This document shows, one piece after another, positions 60,672 through 64,000 of a stretch of DNA of 64,000 bases (the first letter of the stretch is position 1; the number at the start of each line of letters is the position of its first letter). The stretch is from Paractinoplanes deccanensis (GTDB taxonomy: Bacteria > Actinomycetota > Actinomycetes > Mycobacteriales > Micromonosporaceae). The DNA lies in the NCBI RefSeq assembly GCF_016862115.1, contig NZ_BOMI01000005.1, positions 1-64,000 of the forward strand, read 5' to 3'. Under the pieces are notes generated by a model, which saw only the letters and a program-made list of their open reading frames with translations, did no database searches and had not been told where the DNA came from. The position numbers and the translations under genes are program-made.

Positions 60672-61817
60672 TCAGGTGTGGCCGTCGGTGTTGAGACGGG
60701 CGGCCTGCCTCAGCAGATGGTCTCGTTCCGCGGCGTTGGTGGCCTGGTAGGCGGCCTCGGCATACAGGCGGGCCGCCGCCGTCAGGTCGCCCGTGCGTTC
60801 GCGCAGGTAGGCCGAGACCGCCGTGTAGCGCGGCAGGGACGGATCCAGCGCGGCCAGCGCCGCCAGGCCGGCGTGGGGGCCGTCGGCCTCGCCCACGGCG
60901 ACGGCCCGGTTGAGGCGTACCACGGGGCTGTCGGTCAGGGCGGCCAGCTCGTCGTACCACTCCACGATCTGGATCCAGTCGGTCTCGGCGGCCGTGGGGG
61001 CGTCGGCGTGCAGGGCCGCGATGGCCGCCTGGGCCTGGAACTCGCCGAGGCGGTCGCGGGACAGGGCGGTCTGGAGGATCTGGACGCCCTCGGCGATCAG
61101 GGCGGTGTCCCAGCGGGTGCGGTCCTGCTCGGCCAGGGGGATCAGGGCGCCGTCGGGGGCCGTACGGGCGGCGCGGCGGGCGTGGTGCAGCAGCATCAGG
61201 GCGAGCAGGCCGGCGACCTCGGGATGGTCGTACGCAGCGGCCAGCTGGCGGGTGAGGCGGATGGCCTCGGCGGCCAGGTCGACGTCGCCGGAGTAGCCCT
61301 CGTTGAAGACCAGGTAGAGCACCCGCAGCACGGTGGCCACGTCGCCGGGCTGGTCGAGGCGTACGCCGGCGACGGTCTTCTTGGCGCGGCTGATGCGCTG
61401 GGCCATGGTGGCCTCGGGCACCAGGTAGGCCTGGGCGATCTGGCGGGTGGTCAGGCCGCCGACGGCGCGCAGGGTGAGCGCGACCGCCGAGGCGGGGGTC
61501 AGCGACGGGTGGGCGCAGAGGAAGTAGAGCTGGAGCGTGTCGTCGGCAGTCGCGGCGGGGCCGGGGGCGGGCTGCGCGTCGACGAGGTCCTCGCGGCGGC
61601 GGCGGGCGGCTTCGGCGCGGGTGGCGTCGAGGAACCTGTTCCAGGCGACGGTGACCAGCCAGCCCTTGGGGTCGCGCGGCGGGCCGGCGGGCCAGACGCG
61701 GATCGCCTCGAGCAGCGCGTCCTGCACGGCGTCCTCGGCCGCCGCGAAGTCAGCTCCGCGGCGGACGAGGACACCGATCACGCTGGGCGTGAGGCTCCGG
61801 AGGAGGGTCTCGTTCAT
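60672..61817 (-). CDS. ECF sigma factor (ECF42 group)
   Basis: A protein of 381 aa: sigma-70 region 2 (LVRRGADFAAAEDAVQDALLEA), region 4 (TRQIAQAYLVPEATMAQRISRAKK), and a C-terminal extension of about 200 residues (DUF6596/TPR-like). This extended form is ECF42, which is paired with a DGPF/YCII protein rather than an anti-sigma factor. Its ATG overlaps the stop of the YCII gene (ATGA), giving coupled synthesis. Its regulation and targets are unknown; ECF42 members have been linked to stress and antibiotic tolerance. Confidence 0.92.
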   Translation of the reverse strand: MNETLLRSLTPSVIGVLVRRGADFAAAEDAVQDALLEAIRVWPAGPPRDPKGWLVTVAWNRFLDATRAEAARRRREDLVDAQPAPGPAATADDTLQLYFLCAHPSLTPASAVALTLRAVGGLTTRQIAQAYLVPEATMAQRISRAKKTVAGVRLDQPGDVATVLRVLYLVFNEGYSGDVDLAAEAIRLTRQLAAAYDHPEVAGLLALMLLHHARRAARTAPDGALIPLAEQDRTRWDTALIAEGVQILQTALSRDRLGEFQAQAAIAALHADAPTAAETDWIQIVEWYDELAALTDSPVVRLNRAVAVGEADGPHAGLAALAALDPSLPRYTAVSAYLRERTGDLTAAARLYAEAAYQATNAAERDHLLRQAARLNTDGHT

Positions 61818-62221
61818 TCGACGATGGTGGGGGTCTCCGTGAGGAAAGGGCGCACCTCGAGCCATTCGTGGATCGGCTTGCCGCCGGCGCCGGGGGCCGC
61901 GGAGAGCTCGCCGGCCAGTTCGACGGCGCGGTCGCGGCTGTCCACGTCGATGATCATCCAGCCGGCGATGAGGTCCTTCGTCTCGGCGAACGGCCCGTCG
62001 GTGACCGGCGGGCGGCCCTCGCCGTCGTAGCGGACCCACTCGCCCTGCGGAGCGAGCGCCTGGCCGTCGACGAACTCGCCGGTCTCCTCGAGCCGGGCGG
62101 CGAAGTCGTTCATGTACTTGATGTGGGCCGAGACCTCCTCGGGCGTCCACTTGTCCATCGGCACGTCGTTGACCGCCGCCGGCGCGCCGCGGTAGTGCTT
62201 GAGCAGCAGGTACTTGGCCAT
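61814..62221 (-). CDS. YCII-related (DGPF) protein, ECF42 partner
   Basis: A protein of 135 aa with a ferredoxin-like YCII fold: KYLLLKHYRG start, DGPFAETKDLIAGWMIID (the DGPF motif) and EVRPFL near the end. It is encoded just upstream of the ECF42 sigma gene, overlapping by 4 bp, the standard genetic pairing, and probably helps control or is controlled by that sigma factor. Confidence 0.92.
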   Translation of the reverse strand: MAKYLLLKHYRGAPAAVNDVPMDKWTPEEVSAHIKYMNDFAARLEETGEFVDGQALAPQGEWVRYDGEGRPPVTDGPFAETKDLIAGWMIIDVDSRDRAVELAGELSAAPGAGGKPIHEWLEVRPFLTETPTIVE

Positions 62222-62280
62222 GATGGTTCTCCTCGGTGCTGGGGCGACCCCATTCTGGTCGCTCTCACCCCGGGGACGGA

Positions 62281-62309
62281 GCCGGCCACGCGTTCTCGAC
62301 ATGGCCGGC
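62281..62309. terminator. Hairpin between the permease and YCII genes
   Basis: GCCGGCCA (62281-62288) pairs with TGGCCGGC (62302-62309). The A run lies on the 3' side on the plus strand, so on the minus strand the T run comes before the hairpin rather than after it. A weak terminator or regulatory palindrome ending the permease transcript is possible. Confidence 0.3.
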
Positions 62310-62319
62310 GAAAAAATCT

Positions 62320-63141
62320 TCAGCCGGTCGTGCCGCGCACCCACGGCAGCGAGACCCGCTCCAGCCAGACCAGGGCGTAGTAGAGCACGATGCTGACGAT
62401 CGCCATCAGGGTCAGGGCGGCGAACGCGGTCGCGGTGTCGCCCTGACCGCTGGTCTGCACGATGATCGTGCCGAGGCCCTCGTCGACCGAGCCGGACTGC
62501 ATCTCGCCGACCGCGACGCCGATCACGGCGAGCGGCATGGCCAGCTTGAGGCCGGTGAACATCTGCGGCAGGGCCGCGGGGACCCGGATGCGGCGGAAGG
62601 TCTGGAGCCGGGTCGCGTCGAGCGAGCGGGCCAGCTCGGCCAGGTCGGCGGGCGTGCTGGTCAGGCCGGTCGCGGTGGAGAGCACGATCGGGAAGAAGCA
62701 GACCAGGAACGCCATCGCGAGCACGGGCGTGGTGCCGAAGCCGAACCAGGCGATCATCAGAGGGGCAAGGGCCACTTTGGGTACGGCGTTGAGCGCCACC
62801 AGCAGCGGCGCGAACGCCCGCTCGAACGGCTTCCACGCCGCCAGCGCGGCGCCGAGCGAGACGCCGACCACGACCGACAGGGCGAAGCCGATCAGCGTGA
62901 TCTTGGTGGTGCCCCACGTGGCGTTCAGCAGCAGCGACGGGTAGCGGGTGAACGCGTCCACCACCTCGGGCGGGGACGGCAGGATGATGGTCTGCACGTC
63001 GAGCATCTCGACCGCCAGCCACCACACCGCGACGGTGACCACGACGCCGAGCAGCGGCCACAGCACCACCGACGGCGACCAGCGCCGGCGGGGTGAGGCG
63101 GCGGCCACGGCGTCGGGCCGCGCCAGGGTCTCCTGCACCAC
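62320..63141 (-). CDS. ABC transporter permease (SsuC/TauC-like)
   Basis: A protein of 273 aa with about six helices and the BPD_transp_1 fold. Its segment ELARSLDATRLQTFRRIRVPAALPQMFTGLKLA is the cytoplasmic coupling loop of the nitrate/sulfonate/taurine (NitT/TauT) class. It lies 51 bp after the substrate-binding gene, with a hairpin between. The start may be GTG 63141 or GTG 63138. The matching ATPase is not in the window. Confidence 0.92.
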   Translation of the reverse strand: MVQETLARPDAVAAASPRRRWSPSVVLWPLLGVVVTVAVWWLAVEMLDVQTIILPSPPEVVDAFTRYPSLLLNATWGTTKITLIGFALSVVVGVSLGAALAAWKPFERAFAPLLVALNAVPKVALAPLMIAWFGFGTTPVLAMAFLVCFFPIVLSTATGLTSTPADLAELARSLDATRLQTFRRIRVPAALPQMFTGLKLAMPLAVIGVAVGEMQSGSVDEGLGTIIVQTSGQGDTATAFAALTLMAIVSIVLYYALVWLERVSLPWVRGTTG

Positions 63142-63158
63142 GGGGACTCCTTAGAAGA

Positions 63159-63184
63159 GGGGCGTGCCGTGAGCGGCACGCCCC
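63159..63184 (-). terminator. Intercistronic hairpin between binding protein and permease
   Basis: A perfect 11-bp stem (63159-63169 with 63174-63184) and a 4-nt loop sits 9 bp after the binding-protein stop. It has no T run, so it is more likely an mRNA-stabilising or partial attenuation element that keeps binding protein in excess over permease. Confidence 0.65.
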
Positions 63185-63192
63185 GGCGACAA

Positions 63193-64000
63193 TCAGGCCT
63201 TCGGGGTCAGATCGAAGTTGATGACGGCCTCGGGCTTGAGACCCGGGTCGATCTGGCCGGAGCCCTGGAGGATCGCGATGCTGCGGGCCACACGCTCCGC
63301 GTCGAGCGCGCCGACCGGGATGCCGGCCGCGGCCGAGCGGACGTACGGGCCCATCAGGGTGAGCTCGGCGGCCACGCTCTCGGCCTTCGCCGTCTGCACG
63401 TACTTGGTCATGATCTTGCCGGCTTCGGCCGGGTTGTCGATGGAGTCCTGGAGACCCTTGAGCAACGCCTCGTTGAACTTCTTGACCTTGTCAGGGTTGT
63501 TCTTGGCGTAGTCCGTCGAGGTGATCAGGACGTTGCCGTAGAGGTCCTGGAGGTAGTCGCTGTAGGGCAGGACGACCGCCTTCTTCTTGGCGATGCCCTC
63601 GACGGTCGGCTTGCCGACGACGAACTGGCCGATGCCCTGCACCTTGCCGGAGGCGAGCGTGCCCATCAGCGTCTGCGCGCTGGTCGGCTGCCACTTCACC
63701 TTGTTCACGTCGATGTTGGCGAGCTTCGCGTACGTCGGGAAGAGGCCCTGGACCACCGAGCCGGGCTGGTCGGCGAGGAGCTTGCCCTCGAGGTCCTTGG
63801 GCGAGGCGATGCCGTTGCCCTCGAGCGAGATGATCGCGGCCATCGTGCGCTGCTGGATCGCGGCAGTCGCGGTGAAGCCGGTGACCTTGTCCTTGCCGCC
63901 CGCGTTGAGCAGGGCGCCGGTGAGGTCGACCGGGGTGAACTGGGCCTTGCCGGCCACGATGGCCTTGATGTTCTCACCGGTGCCGGAGCCGGGCTTGACC
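63193..64000 (-). CDS. ABC substrate-binding protein (NMT1/SsuA-like), 5' end outside window
   Basis: The window holds the last ~268 residues; the frame stays open to base 64000 (VKPGSGTGENIKAIVAGKAQ at the edge), so the start and signal peptide lie beyond. NMT1/SsuA-like features: AGKAQFTPVDLTG, SPKDLEGKLLADQPGS, YGNVLITSTDYAKNNPDKVKKFNEALLKG. It probably binds a sulfonate, nitrate or thiamine-precursor-like ligand for the permease downstream. Confidence 0.9.
   Translation of the reverse strand, partial: VKPGSGTGENIKAIVAGKAQFTPVDLTGALLNAGGKDKVTGFTATAAIQQRTMAAIISLEGNGIASPKDLEGKLLADQPGSVVQGLFPTYAKLANIDVNKVKWQPTSAQTLMGTLASGKVQGIGQFVVGKPTVEGIAKKKAVVLPYSDYLQDLYGNVLITSTDYAKNNPDKVKKFNEALLKGLQDSIDNPAEAGKIMTKYVQTAKAESVAAELTLMGPYVRSAAAGIPVGALDAERVARSIAILQGSGQIDPGLKPEAVINFDLTPKA

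Overview
The window is very GC-rich DNA from a high-GC Gram-positive actinobacterium. Its gene content fits Micromonosporaceae, possibly an Actinoplanes-like organism: F420/deazaflavin-type oxidoreductases, an Eis-like acetyltransferase, a large LuxR regulator with an AAA domain, an ECF42/DGPF pair, a stand-alone LigD polymerase domain, and several TANNNT promoters placed 6-8 nt before a start codon (leaderless messages). The genus is an inference. Nothing indicates a plasmid, prophage or biosynthetic cluster; the window looks chromosomal with a few accessory patches.

Layout. 1-500: a Gly-Cys-Val tRNA operon on the minus strand with a promoter and a strong terminator. 0.6-9.3 kb: an Eis-like acetyltransferase, a small protein made of GSVLS-like repeats, a secreted S15-type hydrolase, and a heterodimeric ABC exporter with complementary degenerate ATP sites, with TetR regulators and their palindromic operators. 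9.3-14.2 kb: a lipoprotein remnant, epimerase, SDR and LLM oxidoreductases, TetR and an enoyl-CoA hydratase family protein. 14.3-17.3 kb: a flavin-based trans-membrane electron transfer operon (membrane reductase, FMN-binding protein, ApbE). 17.4-20.1 kb: cobL-cobM-cobK. 20.3-25.1 kb: a MarR-MFS-isochorismatase-fold operon, glucose-6-phosphate dehydrogenase and a GlxA-type regulator. 25-33 kb: a secreted tripeptidyl aminopeptidase-like hydrolase, a PQ-loop membrane protein, a cytoplasmic penicillin-acylase-like Ntn hydrolase, a deazaflavin-dependent reductase, an acidic lipoprotein and a 755-bp gene-poor gap. 33.4-38.6 kb: a minus-strand run of GGDEF diguanylate cyclase, acyl-CoA dehydrogenase, LigD polymerase domain and methyltransferase. 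38.7-47.7 kb: a membrane alpha/beta hydrolase, an ABM-membrane fusion, a BNR-repeat protein, peptidase E, GNAT, the LuxR-AAA regulator and a PPOX protein.

47.7-50.8 kb holds the most unusual locus: a TIR-like, NB-ARC-like, winged-helix and KAP P-loop NTPase gene (bacterial NLR/STAND style). It is broken by a frameshift, and the stretch that should carry the NB-ARC Walker B is missing, so it looks like a decayed defence gene. 51.6-58.7 kb is a coherent carbohydrate operon: a LacI repressor with two palindromic operators, an ABC sugar importer lacking its ATPase, a GH130-type glycoside phosphorylase/hydrolase and a Tat-like secreted protein of unknown family. 59.0-60.6 kb is a lone gene whose C-terminus carries an RNxxxH (HEPN RNase) motif. 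It lies between a sigma-factor gene's 3' end plus terminator and a diverged second copy of the same end, which suggests a one-gene defence island. 60.7-62.2 kb is an ECF42 sigma/YCII (DGPF) pair. 62.3-64.0 kb is an SsuA/SsuC-like permease and substrate-binding protein, the latter cut by the window end.
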